Positions 1 through 8,595 of a stretch of DNA of 64,000 nt are shown in pieces. The first letter of the stretch is position 1. Every line of letters starts with the position of its first letter. Position numbers and translations under genes: made by a program. The stretch comes from Nocardia colli (GTDB lineage Bacteria > Actinomycetota > Actinomycetes > Mycobacteriales > Mycobacteriaceae): assembly GCF_008704205.1 (NCBI RefSeq), contig NZ_VXLC01000003.1, positions 1,046,131 through 1,110,130 of the forward strand. The letters run 5' to 3'. The notes under the pieces are model-generated. The model saw only the letters and a list, made by a program, of their open reading frames with translations, was not told where the DNA came from and made no database searches.

Positions 1-258
1 CTGTCCGGCGGACAGATCATCGGCAAAACGGCCGCGCAGCTGTGGAACCTGACCCACCGTGGCGACGGCGTCCGCTTCTACGTCTTCGACGCCGTCACCA
101 ACCCGGCCGCGTTCAAGCGCGAATACCGCGCCCTGCTCGACCGGCTGCCGCTCGACGATCTCGAACGCCGCCGCGTGCTCGACGAGGGCAAGCAGGCCTT
201 CGCCATGAACACCGCGGTGTTCCACGAACTGGCACAGGAGTTTCCGGCGGCTCAGTAG
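1..258 (+). CDS. Heme oxygenase, C-terminal part (truncated by window edge)
   Basis: The reading frame is open from the first base and ends with TAG at 256-258, giving 85 residues. It begins with LSGGQIIGK, the glycine-rich distal-helix motif that contacts heme in HmuO/HO-1 type heme oxygenases. It ends with the usual helical tail containing FAMNTAVFHEL. The family degrades heme to biliverdin, CO and Fe2+ in the cytoplasm and in actinobacteria serves iron acquisition. The N-terminal half with the proximal His is outside the window. Its stop overlaps the stop of the convergent sugar transferase by 7 bp. The family call is firm; completeness upstream cannot be judged. Confidence 0.88.
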   Translation: MSGGQIIGKTAAQLWNLTHRGDGVRFYVFDAVTNPAAFKREYRALLDRLPLDDLERRRVLDEGKQAFAMNTAVFHELAQEFPAAQ

Positions 259-1763
259 GCGCCGGCGCCGCGGGTCACCGCGCCGATGGTCCGCGCGATG
301 AGCAGCAGGTCCAGCACCATCGACCAGTTCTCCACGTAGGAAAGATCCAGTCGCACCGAATCTTCCAGCGAAAGATCCGATCGTCCGCTGACCTGCCACA
401 GCCCGGTGACCCCCGGTTTGACCAGCAGCCTGCGCCGCATCTCGCCGTCATAGCTGTCCACCTCGCGCTGCACCTGCGGGCGCGGGCCGACCACGCTCAT
501 CTCCCCGCGCAGCACATTGAAGAACTGCGGTAGCTCGTCCAGGCTGAACTTGCGGATCACCTTGCCGATCGGCGTGATTCGCGGGTCGTTTTTCAGCTTG
601 AAGAAGACCGGATTGCCCCCGTTGCGTTCGATGAGCGCGTCCACGCCCGCCTCCGCCTCGGTGTACATGCTGCGGAACTTGATCATCCGGAACGGCTTGC
701 CGCCGCGCCCGATTCGCTCGGACAGATAGAACACCGGCCCCGGGCTGGTCAGCTTCACCGCCAGCGCGATGCCCAGCATGGTCGGCGCGATCAACACCAG
801 CACCGCGGCCGCGAACAGCACGTCGAACACTGCCTTGCCGGCCGACTTGGCCCGGTCGTATTGCGGTTTGGCGATGTGCAGCATCGGAACTCCGGCGACG
901 AACCGATTGGTCAACCGGGTGCCCGCGATGTCCACCACGCCGGGCGCGACGATCAGCTCGACCCCGAGCGGGTCGAGTTCCCAGGCCATGCGGCGCAGTT
1001 CCATCGGGCCGAGGTGATCGGTCGCGGTCACCGCGACGGTGTCGGCGCCGCTGCGGCGCACCGCGTCGAGCACGGTGCGGTCGCTGCCGACCACCGAGAA
1101 CGTGTGCCCCGACGGTTCGCGGATGTACTCGGTGATCTCGTTGTGCCCGTTCGGGATACAGACACCGACCACCCGGTATCCGGACGCCGGGTCGCCGGCG
1201 AACGCGTTCGCCATCGCCTGCGCCGCCTCCGCACAGCCGACGACGAGGACCGACGTGCGGTACTCCCCCTGCGCGCGGAGCTGCCTGGCATGGATCCGCC
1301 ATAGCAATCTGCTCAGCATCAGGCCGAAAAGTCCGAGTGGTAATGCGATAGCCAGATAGCCACGGGCGAACTCGATCTGGAAAACCAGCGAGACGATCGC
1401 GAGCACGCCGAACAGCCGCAGCGTCGCCGAGACCAGCCGCCGGTACTCCTCGCTGCCGCTGCCGACCACCTGTGGCGACCGGGTGTGACCGAGCGCCAGG
1501 AACGCGGCCCAGGCCAGCGCGAGCGCGCCGGAGACGACCGTGTACCCCACTTCATAGGGCAGATGCCAGGCCAGCGGTGGCGCGGCGGGTCCGCCGAATC
1601 GGATGACCTGCGCGAGCACCATGGCCGCGACGATCACACCGAAATCCGTTGCGCCTAAGCGCCTTACATACTCACCCTGCCATCGCTCACGCTCTGAGCG
1701 CGGCAGCATGTGCGGCGATCGGCGATAGTCAAGATCGTCGTCGTCGGCGAGCTCGAAGCTCAT
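252..1763 (-). CDS. Polyprenyl-phosphate sugar-1-phosphate transferase (exopolysaccharide initiating enzyme)
   Basis: 503 residues, the size of two-part WbaP/CpsE-like enzymes. The N-terminal third carries several hydrophobic membrane segments. A CoA-binding-like (PF13727) middle region follows (SVLVVGCAEAAQAM and onward). The C-terminal catalytic bacterial sugar transferase domain shows KFRSMY, SLDELPQFFNVLRGEMS, VGPRP and KPGVTGLWQVSGRSD. The enzyme should transfer a hexose-1-phosphate from a nucleotide sugar to undecaprenyl phosphate at the membrane, the first committed step of repeat-unit assembly. ATG at 1763 is chosen because GGGGAGG lies about 10 nt upstream; a longer frame to 1835 lacks such a site. 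It is divergent from the sugar-nucleotide cassette. Confidence 0.92.
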   Translation of the reverse strand: MSFELADDDDLDYRRSPHMLPRSERERWQGEYVRRLGATDFGVIVAAMVLAQVIRFGGPAAPPLAWHLPYEVGYTVVSGALALAWAAFLALGHTRSPQVVGSGSEEYRRLVSATLRLFGVLAIVSLVFQIEFARGYLAIALPLGLFGLMLSRLLWRIHARQLRAQGEYRTSVLVVGCAEAAQAMANAFAGDPASGYRVVGVCIPNGHNEITEYIREPSGHTFSVVGSDRTVLDAVRRSGADTVAVTATDHLGPMELRRMAWELDPLGVELIVAPGVVDIAGTRLTNRFVAGVPMLHIAKPQYDRAKSAGKAVFDVLFAAAVLVLIAPTMLGIALAVKLTSPGPVFYLSERIGRGGKPFRMIKFRSMYTEAEAGVDALIERNGGNPVFFKLKNDPRITPIGKVIRKFSLDELPQFFNVLRGEMSVVGPRPQVQREVDSYDGEMRRRLLVKPGVTGLWQVSGRSDLSLEDSVRLDLSYVENWSMVLDLLLIARTIGAVTRGAGAY

Positions 1764-2217
1764 GGAAACGCACCTCCCCACGGGAGAGAAGAAAAGTAGC
1801 CCCCCGATCTGCACTGATCGGTCCCCACGGCACAAACCTGACCGCCTCGGGTGTCCCGTCCTTCGGCGGTCAGAAGCCGATTGTTACAGAACACAATCCG
1901 TTTCACATGTCGAATCATCAGGGCCGCAGAGTGTTCCACGCGGTAGCCGATAAAGGAACGGTCGGTTTGCCACCCAGGTATGTTTTCGACACCCGGGACC
2001 ATAGGAGACCAGGTCGCGAACCTTCGCTACCCCCAGGCGAATTCATCCCATCAAGACCGAACCACTAAGCCCCCCGTTAGCCGCCGGGACGCTACCCGCC
2101 GGAAACAGTTGAAAAGTACCGGAAATTACTTCCTGGCCAGCTGATTTCAGCTACGACACGCGGGGCTTTCGTTGTAACGTCTCACTGGATCGAGTCGACG
2201 TCAGGGGTGCGCCGGCA
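1764..2217. other. Divergent intergenic region upstream of the polysaccharide genes
   Basis: 454 bp without a convincing gene, visibly less GC-rich than its surroundings. It must hold the promoters for the sugar-1-phosphate transferase (leftward) and the methyltransferase operon (rightward). Two inverted repeats are visible near the leftward gene: CCGATC/GATCGG at 1804-1821 and CTGACCGCC/GGCGGTCAG at 1838-1873. No promoter hexamers stand out clearly enough to place. Confidence 0.5.
1838..1873. repeat. 9-bp inverted repeat in the polysaccharide leader region
   Basis: CTGACCGCC (1838-1846) is the exact reverse complement of GGCGGTCAG (1865-1873), separated by 18 nt. It lies 75-110 bp upstream of the leftward sugar transferase start, in what is probably its 5' leader. 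It could be an RNA hairpin or a regulator site; nothing distinguishes these. Confidence 0.35.
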
Positions 2218-3543
2218 ATGCGCCGGAGGGCGACTCTAGGCAGAAGGTGGGCTGCGTTGCAGTGTCGATTGTGTGATTCCGAACGACTGACGAGTGTGCT
2301 CGACTTGGGTGCGACGCCACCGTGCGAAAAGTTCCTCGCGCCAGCGGAACTCGATCTTGCAGAACCAACCTACCCGCTACACCTGAGACTGTGCGCGGAC
2401 TGTCTGCTATTGCAGATTCCCGCCTTGATCACCCCCGAGGAGACGTTCACCGAGTACGCGTACTTCTCCTCGTACTCCGAGAGCTGGGTGCGGCACGCGA
2501 AAACCTTTGTCGCGCAAGCGATCGAACGACTCGAACTGAACCAGGACTCGTTCGTGATCGAGGTGGCCAGCAACGACGGCTACCTGCTGCGGCACGCGGT
2601 GGCGGCGGGTATCCCCTGCCTGGGCGTAGAACCATCGGTGAACGTCGGCAACGCCGCTCGCGCCGCGGGCGTGCCCACTGAAACCACCTTCCTCGACGAG
2701 CAGTCCGCGGCGAAGATCCGCGCGACGCATCGCCCGGCAGACCTGGTGGTGGCCAACAACGTCTACGCCCACGTGCCCGACCTGCGCGGTTTCACCAGGT
2801 CGCTGCGCGCGCTGATGGCCGACGACGGCTGGCTCTCCATCGAGGTGCACCACGCGCTGAACCTGATGCGCTTGGGCCAGTTCGACACCATCTATCACGA
2901 GCATTTCCAGTACTACACCGTGCATTCCGCGCAGCGCGCGCTGGCGACGGCGAACCTCGCGGTCGTCGACGTCGAGCTGCTGGACACCCACGGCGGCTCG
3001 ATCCGCGTGTGGGCCCGGCCGGCCGAAGTGGGCGCGGTACCCAGTACACGTGTCCGGGAAGTCCTTCAGCTGGAACAGGATGCGGGCCTGCACCACGTCG
3101 AGGGCTACGACGAGCTGCGCACCCGCACCGAGGCGGTCCGCCACGATCTGCTGCGCTTCCTGCTCGACCAGCGCGCCGCGGGCAAGCGGGTAGTCGGCTA
3201 CGGCGCACCGGGCAAGGGCAACACCCTGCTCAACTACTGCGGCATCCGCACCGACCTGCTCGAGTACACCGTGGACCGAAACCCGTACAAGCACGGACGA
3301 TTCACGCCGGGCACCCGGATCCCGATCTATTCACCGGATCGGATCGAGCTGGACCAGCCCGACGTCGTCCTGGTGCTGCCATGGAATCTCGAAGCCGAGA
3401 TCACCGAGCAGCTCCGCCACATCGCCTCGTGGGGCGGCCGTTTGGTCTACCCGCTTCCGGCACTGCACAGTGCCGACCTCACCAGTCACAACGACGTGAA
3501 CAGCGCAAGAAAGACGGAAATGACAGGGAGGGGAGCACGATGA
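2218..3543 (+). CDS. SAM-dependent sugar C-methyltransferase (TylC3/TcaB9-like)
   Basis: 441 residues. The N-terminal zinc-binding domain has cysteines at 16, 19, 59 and 62. The central methyltransferase domain has the SAM motif EVASNDGYLL, and the catalytic segment TIYHEHFQYY carries the Tyr/Glu/His set known from TcaB9-type C-3' methyltransferases. The C-terminal PF08484 domain has GYGAPGKGNTLLNYCG. The family transfers a methyl group to a carbon of an NDP-4-keto-6-deoxy sugar, giving branched sugars. The ATG at 2218 has AGGGG upstream; a TTG at 2257, directly before the first Cys pair, is an alternative. It is the first gene of a cassette whose next gene overlaps its stop (ATGA). The exact substrate is unknown. 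Confidence 0.88.
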   Translation: MRRRATLGRRWAALQCRLCDSERLTSVLDLGATPPCEKFLAPAELDLAEPTYPLHLRLCADCLLLQIPALITPEETFTEYAYFSSYSESWVRHAKTFVAQAIERLELNQDSFVIEVASNDGYLLRHAVAAGIPCLGVEPSVNVGNAARAAGVPTETTFLDEQSAAKIRATHRPADLVVANNVYAHVPDLRGFTRSLRALMADDGWLSIEVHHALNLMRLGQFDTIYHEHFQYYTVHSAQRALATANLAVVDVELLDTHGGSIRVWARPAEVGAVPSTRVREVLQLEQDAGLHHVEGYDELRTRTEAVRHDLLRFLLDQRAAGKRVVGYGAPGKGNTLLNYCGIRTDLLEYTVDRNPYKHGRFTPGTRIPIYSPDRIELDQPDVVLVLPWNLEAEITEQLRHIASWGGRLVYPLPALHSADLTSHNDVNSARKTEMTGRGAR

Positions 3544-4316
3544 AAGTTGTGCTGTTCTGCGGCGGATACGGCATGCGGATGCGTGACGGCACCGATGACA
3601 TGATCCCGAAACCCATGCAGCTGGTCGGGCCCCGGCCGTTGCTCTGGCACGTCATGCGCTACTACGCGCACTACGGCCATAACGAATTCGTCCTGTGCCT
3701 CGGCTACGGCGGCCTACACATCAAGAACTTCTTCCTGACCTACCAGGAGTCGGTCTCCAACGACTTCGTCATCCGCGACGGCGAGGTGCAGATGCTGCGC
3801 TCCGACATCAGCGACTGGAAGATCACCTTCGTCGACACCGGACTGGAATCGCCGATCGGCGAGCGGCTGCGCCGGGTTCGCGAGCACGTCGCGGGCGACG
3901 AGCCGTTCCTGGCCAACTACGCCGACGTGCTCACCGACGCACCGCTGGACCAGATGATCGACAAGTTCACCGCGTCCGGCGCGGCGGCCTCGATGATGGT
4001 GGTGCCGCCGCAGTCCTCGTTCCACTGCGTCGATATGAAGCCGACCGGTGAGGTCAAGGAGATCATGCCGGTGTCGCGAATGCCGTTGTGGGAGAACGGC
4101 GGCTACTTCGTGCTGAGCCAGGAGATCTTCGATCTGCTGCCGCCCGGCGGCGATCTGGTCGCGGACGCGTGCGCCACGCTGGCCGGGCAGGGCCGGCTCT
4201 TCGGTTATCAGCACCTCGGGTTCTGGAAGCCCGCCGATACGTTCAAGGAGCGGGCCGAACTCGACGCCGGCTACCAGTCCGGCAAGCGCCCGTGGATGGT
4301 CTGGGAGAACGCGTGA
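3540..4316 (+). CDS. Sugar nucleotidyltransferase, glucose-1-phosphate cytidylyltransferase (RfbF)-like
   Basis: 258 residues, full length for the RfbF family. The N-terminus has LFCGGYGMRMRDGTDDMIPKP, less its first residues the nucleotide-binding signature, followed by LLWHVMRYYAHYG and LCLGYGG. These are typical of enzymes that make CDP-glucose from glucose-1-phosphate and CTP. FLANYADVLTD is the metal-binding segment. The ATG overlaps the methyltransferase stop, and its own TGA overlaps the next GTG start, so translation is probably coupled. Context suggests it activates the hexose later modified by the neighbouring epimerase/dehydratase and methyltransferase. UDP or dTDP use cannot be excluded by eye. 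Confidence 0.85.
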   Translation: MKVVLFCGGYGMRMRDGTDDMIPKPMQLVGPRPLLWHVMRYYAHYGHNEFVLCLGYGGLHIKNFFLTYQESVSNDFVIRDGEVQMLRSDISDWKITFVDTGLESPIGERLRRVREHVAGDEPFLANYADVLTDAPLDQMIDKFTASGAAASMMVVPPQSSFHCVDMKPTGEVKEIMPVSRMPLWENGGYFVLSQEIFDLLPPGGDLVADACATLAGQGRLFGYQHLGFWKPADTFKERAELDAGYQSGKRPWMVWENA

Positions 4317-4963
4317 TCCGGCTGAACGTCGGGGCGGTCACCGAGATCGCCGTGCTCGGTGCGCATTGCGACGACATCGCCATCGGGATGGGGGCCACGC
4401 TGCTGACCCTGGCCCGCGCGCGCCCGGGTCTGCGGGTGCGCGCGCTGGTGCTCTCCGGCGGCGGCACCGCCCGCGCGGACGAGGAGACCCTGGCGCTGGA
4501 CGCGTTCTGCCCCGGCGCCGAGGTCGACCTCACCGTGCTCGACGTACCCGACGGCCGGGCGCCCGCGCACTGGGACCGAATCAAGAACGAACTCAGCACC
4601 TTTCGCGCCCGGGTCGCTCCCGATCTGGTCTTCGCCCCGCAGCGCCACGACGCGCACCAGGACCATCGGCTGCTCGCCGAACTGGTGCCGACCGAGTTCC
4701 GCGATCACCTGGTGCTCGGTTACGAGATCCTCAAGTGGGAGAGCGATACGCCCGCGCCCAACTTCTACCACCGGCTCACCGCGGAACTCACCGAAGAGAA
4801 GTCGCGGCTATTGCTGAAGCACTATCCGTCCCAGGCCCACCGGGACTGGTTCGACGAGCAGGCCTTCACCGGCCTGACCCGGCTGCGCGGCGTGCAGTGC
4901 CACACCGCGCACGCCGAGGCGTTCGTGCTCGACAAGGCTGTCATCGATTTCGGAGGTTCCTAG
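4313..4963 (+). CDS. PIG-L (LmbE) family deacetylase
   Basis: 216 residues starting with GTG inside the previous stop codon. The N-terminal GAHCDDIAIGMG is the metal-binding AHxDD motif of PIG-L enzymes, here with Cys-Asp-Asp as in the subfamily linked to sugar-nucleotide cassettes. The second metal segment HDAHQDHR lies mid-protein. Family members remove N-acetyl groups from GlcNAc-containing substrates using zinc (mycothiol MshB and teicoplanin deacetylases are examples). Tight coupling to the nucleotidyltransferase and epimerase implies action on a sugar nucleotide or on the lipid-linked saccharide of this locus. A substrate cannot be assigned. Confidence 0.85.
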   Translation: MIRLNVGAVTEIAVLGAHCDDIAIGMGATLLTLARARPGLRVRALVLSGGGTARADEETLALDAFCPGAEVDLTVLDVPDGRAPAHWDRIKNELSTFRARVAPDLVFAPQRHDAHQDHRLLAELVPTEFRDHLVLGYEILKWESDTPAPNFYHRLTAELTEEKSRLLLKHYPSQAHRDWFDEQAFTGLTRLRGVQCHTAHAEAFVLDKAVIDFGGS

Positions 4964-4965
4964 CC

Positions 4966-6012
4966 ATGCGCGTTCTGCTCACCGGTCACCAGGGGTACCT
5001 CGGCACCGTCATGGCGCCGATCCTGCGGGCCAACGCGCACGAGGTGATCGGCCTGGACGCCGGCTTCTTCGCCGACTGCGTGCTCGGCGACCTGCCCGGC
5101 GATCCGCCCGGACTGACCATGGACCTGCGCGACGTGACCGTCGACCAGTTACGCGGTTTCGACGCGGTCATCCATCTCGCCGCGCTGTCCAACGATCCGC
5201 TCGGCGCGCTGGCGCCGGAGATCACCTACGACATCAATCATCACGCGTCGGTGCGCCTGGCCCGGCTGGCCAAGGAGGCGGGCGTGCGGCGGTTCCTGTA
5301 CGCCTCCACCTGCTCGGTCTACGGCGCCGCCGGTGCGGATCTGGTCACCGAGGACGCACCGCTGCGCCCGATCACCCCGTACGCGGAGAGCAAGGTGCGC
5401 GTCGAGGACGACGTCGCGGTGCTGGCCGATTCCGGCTTCTCCCCCGTATTCCTGCGCAACGCAACGGCATTCGGCTTCTCCCCCCGGCTACGCGCGGACA
5501 TCGTGCTCAACAATCTAGTCGGGTACGCCACGCTGACCGGTGAGGTGAAGGTGCTCTCCGACGGCACGCCGTGGCGGCCGCTGGTGCATGCCCGCGATAT
5601 CGCGTGGGCCTTCGCCAACTGCCTCACCGCGCCGCCTGCCGCGATTCACTGCCGCGCCTTCAACATCGGCACCGAGGCCAACAACCTGACCGTCGCCGAC
5701 ATCGCCCGCGCGGTGGTGGAGGCGGTGCCCGGCTCGACGCTGAACATCACCGGCGAGAGCGGCGCCGATCCGCGGTCCTATCGGGTCGACTTCTCGGCGG
5801 CCCGCTCCGCCATCGGTTTCCGCGCGCTGTGGACCGTGCAGGCCGGGGCGGACGAGCTGTTCCAGGAGTACACCGCGCGCGGCCTCACCTACGACGACTT
5901 CTTCCAGAAGTTCACCCGGCTGCCGCACCTGGAACGACTGCGCGACTCCGGGCTGCTCGACGAATCAATGCGCCGGATCCAGCCCGGCACCGCCCGTGTT
6001 CCGGCCAGCTGA
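4966..6012 (+). CDS. NAD-dependent sugar epimerase/dehydratase (extended SDR)
   Basis: 348 residues. The N-terminal Rossmann motif is GHQGYLGTV, followed by DLRDV and HLAALSNDP. The SDR active site is STCSVYG with YAESK. FNIGTEANNLTV is the usual C-terminal substrate-domain segment. Such proteins oxidise C4 of an NDP-sugar and then dehydrate, epimerise or reduce it. It starts 2 bp after the deacetylase stop, with GGAGG just upstream. With the RfbF-like enzyme it could form a CDP-sugar branch, but 4,6-dehydratase versus 4-epimerase or reductase is not decided by the motifs. It ends 16 bp before the convergent 3,5-epimerase. Confidence 0.87.
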   Translation: MRVLLTGHQGYLGTVMAPILRANAHEVIGLDAGFFADCVLGDLPGDPPGLTMDLRDVTVDQLRGFDAVIHLAALSNDPLGALAPEITYDINHHASVRLARLAKEAGVRRFLYASTCSVYGAAGADLVTEDAPLRPITPYAESKVRVEDDVAVLADSGFSPVFLRNATAFGFSPRLRADIVLNNLVGYATLTGEVKVLSDGTPWRPLVHARDIAWAFANCLTAPPAAIHCRAFNIGTEANNLTVADIARAVVEAVPGSTLNITGESGADPRSYRVDFSAARSAIGFRALWTVQAGADELFQEYTARGLTYDDFFQKFTRLPHLERLRDSGLLDESMRRIQPGTARVPAS

Positions 6013-6028
6013 GCCGTCCTGGCCGTCG

Positions 6029-6580
6029 TCACCACGCCGCGAGCAGCTGCTGCCAGCTGCCCGCGGCGGCGTCGCGTGCGGACACCAGGGTGACCGGCCG
6101 GGGCCAGGCGATGGCCAGGTCGGGATCGTCGTACGCGACGCCGATGTCCTCAGTGGGGTCGTGCGGGCGATCGATGCGGTAGCAGACGTCCGCGCTGTCG
6201 GTGAGTGCCTGGAAGCCGTGCAGGAAGCCGGGCGGCACGTACAGGTGCCGGAACGTCTCGTCGTCGAGCAGGAACGCCTGCTGCTTCCCGAACGTCGGCG
6301 AGCCACGCCGCAGGTCGACCAGCACGTCGTGCACCGCGCCGTGCGCGCAGCGGACCAGCTTCGCCTCGCCGCGCCCGGCCCGTCCGTGCATGCCGCGGAC
6401 AACGCCACTGCCCGAACGGGATTGGGAGTCCTGCTGGAAGGCGGCCGCGGCTCCCGGCCGGCCGAGATAGGTGTCGAACTCCGCCGCATCGAACGTTCTG
6501 GTGAACAGGCCGCGGTCGTCGCGGAACGGTTCGGGGACCAGGACGAGGACGTCGGCGAGCTCGGTCTGCTCGATGCGCAC
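6029..6580 (-). CDS. dTDP-4-dehydrorhamnose 3,5-epimerase (RmlC)-like protein
   Basis: About 183 residues, the usual RmlC length. Motifs in order are FRDDRGLFTRTFD, GVVRGMH with the catalytic-base His region, AKLVRCAHGAVHDVLVDLR, GSPTFGKQ, LYVPPGFLHGFQ and DDPDLAIAWP. The cupin-fold family epimerises C3 and/or C5 of NDP-4-keto-6-deoxyhexoses. The segment usually reading YKxTDYY here reads YRIDRPHDP, so 3- or 5-epimerisation specificity may differ from RmlC. The start is uncertain: GTG at 6580 gives the conventional N-terminus but has no clear ribosome site, and GTG at 6622 is possible. It is divergent from the second methyltransferase. Confidence 0.83.
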   Translation of the reverse strand: MRIEQTELADVLVLVPEPFRDDRGLFTRTFDAAEFDTYLGRPGAAAAFQQDSQSRSGSGVVRGMHGRAGRGEAKLVRCAHGAVHDVLVDLRRGSPTFGKQQAFLLDDETFRHLYVPPGFLHGFQALTDSADVCYRIDRPHDPTEDIGVAYDDPDLAIAWPRPVTLVSARDAAAGSWQQLLAAW

Positions 6581-6635
6581 CAGGCCATGGTGCCACGCGC
6601 GACCGGGTCTGCGGCGCGCCACGGAAGGGCTCACC

Positions 6636-7748
6636 GTGACCACACCCGCTAGCGCGCGGCGCTGCCGAGGTTGCGGGAGTATCGATCTCGGCCCGGTGCT
6701 CGATCTCGGCATGGTCCCCGCCGCCGATTACTTTCCGCCCGCCGCCGCTCCGGTCGGCCTGGCCGAGACCGCGCATCCGCTGCGCATGGACCTGTGCGCT
6801 CCCTGCGGTCTCGCGCAGCTCGCCGAGGACGACACCCGCGCCGAGGAACCCCGCGGCATCGAGCCCGCGGCGCTGCGCGAGCAAGCCGCCGACGCGGTCG
6901 CCAGGGTCGCGAAAGCCGGTCTGCTCCAGGGCAAGACGGTGCGCGAGTTCGGCAGCCCGCACGGCGGCACCTGGGTGCCGCTGCTCACCGAACGCGGGTA
7001 CGCCGCCACCGAAGGCGTCGGCGACGTGGTGCTCGACTGCTTCGGCCTGATGCACGAGCCCGATCAGCGCGCCGCCTTCGCCGAGCGGGCCGCGGCGACC
7101 GCGCCGGACGGGCTGCTGCTGATCCAATTCCACTCGCTGGCCACCATCGTCGCGTCAGGTCAGTGGAACGCGCTGCGGCACGGTCACTTTGCCTACTATT
7201 CGCTGTCCGCGCTCGGCCGATTGCTGGCCGCCGCGGGCATGAGCATCAACACCGCGTGGCAGTTCGATCTGTACGGCGGCACCGTGCTGGTGGCCGCACG
7301 GCACGGCACCCATCCGGCCGACGACGCGGTCGGCGAGATCCGCGCGCGGGAAGCCGGATACATCGATCCACTGGCGGTCGGCAGCCTGCAGCAGGCCGCC
7401 GACGGGCACGCCGAGGCGTTGCGCCGCTGGCTGATCCGGCATGCGGCACAGGGTGATCGGGTCTTCGCCTACGGCGCGGCCTCGCGCGCGGTGGCGTTGT
7501 TCAGCCTGGCCGGCGTCGATCGCGGGCTGATCACCGCGGTCGCCGACGCGTCGCCGGCCAAGCAGGGCCGCCGGATGCCGGGCACCGACGTGCCGATCAT
7601 CGCGCCCGCCGAACTCGTCGCGGCCCGACCGGATCTGGTGCTGCTCACGCTGCCCGACCTACTACCCGAGGTGCGCGCCCGCTACCCCGAACTCGACGGT
7701 TGCTGGATCGTCGACGACCCCGCCGACTCGGCCGTCAAGGGAGGATGA
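6636..7748 (+). CDS. Second C-methyltransferase-like protein with altered catalytic motifs
   Basis: 370 residues from GTG 6636, preceded by GGAAGGG. It is a paralog of the protein at 2218-3543. The zinc-type cysteines are kept (10, 13, 54, 57) and the PF08484-like C-terminal domain is present (VFAYGAASRAVALFSLAGV, MPGTDVPIIAP). The SAM-binding segment is changed to REFGSPHGGTW. The catalytic Tyr-His-Glu-His segment of the family is Arg-His-Gly-His (LRHGHFAYYS), losing the Tyr and Glu. Either it methylates a different position or it is a non-catalytic partner of the first enzyme. It is monocistronic here, with the porin about 190 bp downstream. Confidence 0.8.
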   Translation: MTTPASARRCRGCGSIDLGPVLDLGMVPAADYFPPAAAPVGLAETAHPLRMDLCAPCGLAQLAEDDTRAEEPRGIEPAALREQAADAVARVAKAGLLQGKTVREFGSPHGGTWVPLLTERGYAATEGVGDVVLDCFGLMHEPDQRAAFAERAAATAPDGLLLIQFHSLATIVASGQWNALRHGHFAYYSLSALGRLLAAAGMSINTAWQFDLYGGTVLVAARHGTHPADDAVGEIRAREAGYIDPLAVGSLQQAADGHAEALRRWLIRHAAQGDRVFAYGAASRAVALFSLAGVDRGLITAVADASPAKQGRRMPGTDVPIIAPAELVAARPDLVLLTLPDLLPEVRARYPELDGCWIVDDPADSAVKGG

Positions 7749-7942
7749 GTTGCCTCGAATTCGCTGTCCCCCAGCCCATTTGTTGTCCGTTTGCTCTATG
7801 CGCTTGATCTGACATGATTTCGTTTACCGAACACCTGATTGCCCTAGATTGTCGATGAAGTTATTCGCTCCTGCGTGCCGGGGAGCGGGCGTCGAGCGAA
7901 CTACCACGCTCGGCCAGGTGTGTGTGCAGAGGGGACAACCTG

Positions 7943-8581
7943 ATGAGGGAATTACCGCAGCAATGCGGCCGAAGCGTCCGTATGTTCGCGATCGCCACGG
8001 TGTTGGCGTCCGGGTTGGCGTTCGGGACCGGCACCGCGGGAGCGGTCGTCGACAGCAGTAGCCAGATCGTCGATCAGAAGGATCGCTCGATCGAGGCGAT
8101 CCAATCCGACACGCGGATCGATTTCGTGCCGCCGTTGGATGGAAATCCGTTCACCCGCGAGTGGTTTCACACGGGCGAGGCGTCGTTCAAGGTCACCGGC
8201 CCGAGCGCCGACGACTGGCGTGGGCACATCACCGTCGGCTACCAGGTCGGCTATCCGGCGACGCTGAGCGGGCGGTTGAAGTTCGGCTACTCGACCCCGG
8301 ATCTCGGAGTCGATCTCGGCGGCGACAGCGGCGCGCTGCTCAAGCTGAACGGGTTGATTCCGCGCGCGGGGATCGAGCTCGAGGTCGGCCTCGGCCCCGG
8401 CATCCAGACGGTCGAGTTCGCGGGCGGCGACATCTCCGGCACCGGCGGTTTCATCCGGATCGGTGGCTTCCACGGCACCGTCACGGGTGTGGTCGGGCAG
8501 ACCACGATCCGGCCGTTCGTCAAGGTGGTCAGCGGTAGCGGCGACACGGTGTACACCTATGGGCGGCTCTGGACCATCTGA
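7943..8581 (+). CDS. MspA-family outer-membrane porin
   Basis: 212 residues. The signal peptide has a hydrophobic stretch ending in GTAGAVVDSSS. The mature part carries family hallmarks: NPFTREWFHTGEASF, ITVGYQVGYPATLSG, GPGIQTVEF, HGTVTGVVGQTTIRPF and GDTVYTYGRLW. MspA porins form octameric channels in the mycolic-acid outer membrane and take up small hydrophilic solutes. ATG 7943 is preceded by GAGGGGA about 9 nt upstream; an earlier in-frame ATG at 7922 lacks one. It sits alone inside the polysaccharide locus and ends at a strong hairpin shared with the convergent glycosyltransferase. This gene is one of the best taxonomic clues in the window. Confidence 0.9.
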   Translation: MRELPQQCGRSVRMFAIATVLASGLAFGTGTAGAVVDSSSQIVDQKDRSIEAIQSDTRIDFVPPLDGNPFTREWFHTGEASFKVTGPSADDWRGHITVGYQVGYPATLSGRLKFGYSTPDLGVDLGGDSGALLKLNGLIPRAGIELEVGLGPGIQTVEFAGGDISGTGGFIRIGGFHGTVTGVVGQTTIRPFVKVVSGSGDTVYTYGRLWTI

Positions 8582-8595
8582 GCGCCGATAGATCA

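Noticed and set aside
2407..3294. Long antisense frame (295 codons) opposite the first C-methyltransferase
   Set aside because: It is a shadow of a GC-rich gene with strong codon bias; it has no ribosome site, no recognisable motif and an Arg/Gly/Val-rich composition. The same holds for similar frames elsewhere, such as 28869-30803, 34154-35770 and 59003-61501.
6029..6712. Longer RmlC start at 6712
   Set aside because: It would overlap the divergent methyltransferase start at 6636, which has a strong ribosome site, and would add an Arg/Pro-rich N-terminus absent from the family.
7822..7850. Sigma-70-like promoter for the porin (GTTTAC, 17 bp, TAGATT)
   Set aside because: The -35 match is poor and many alternatives exist in this AT-richer gap, so it was not listed as a feature.
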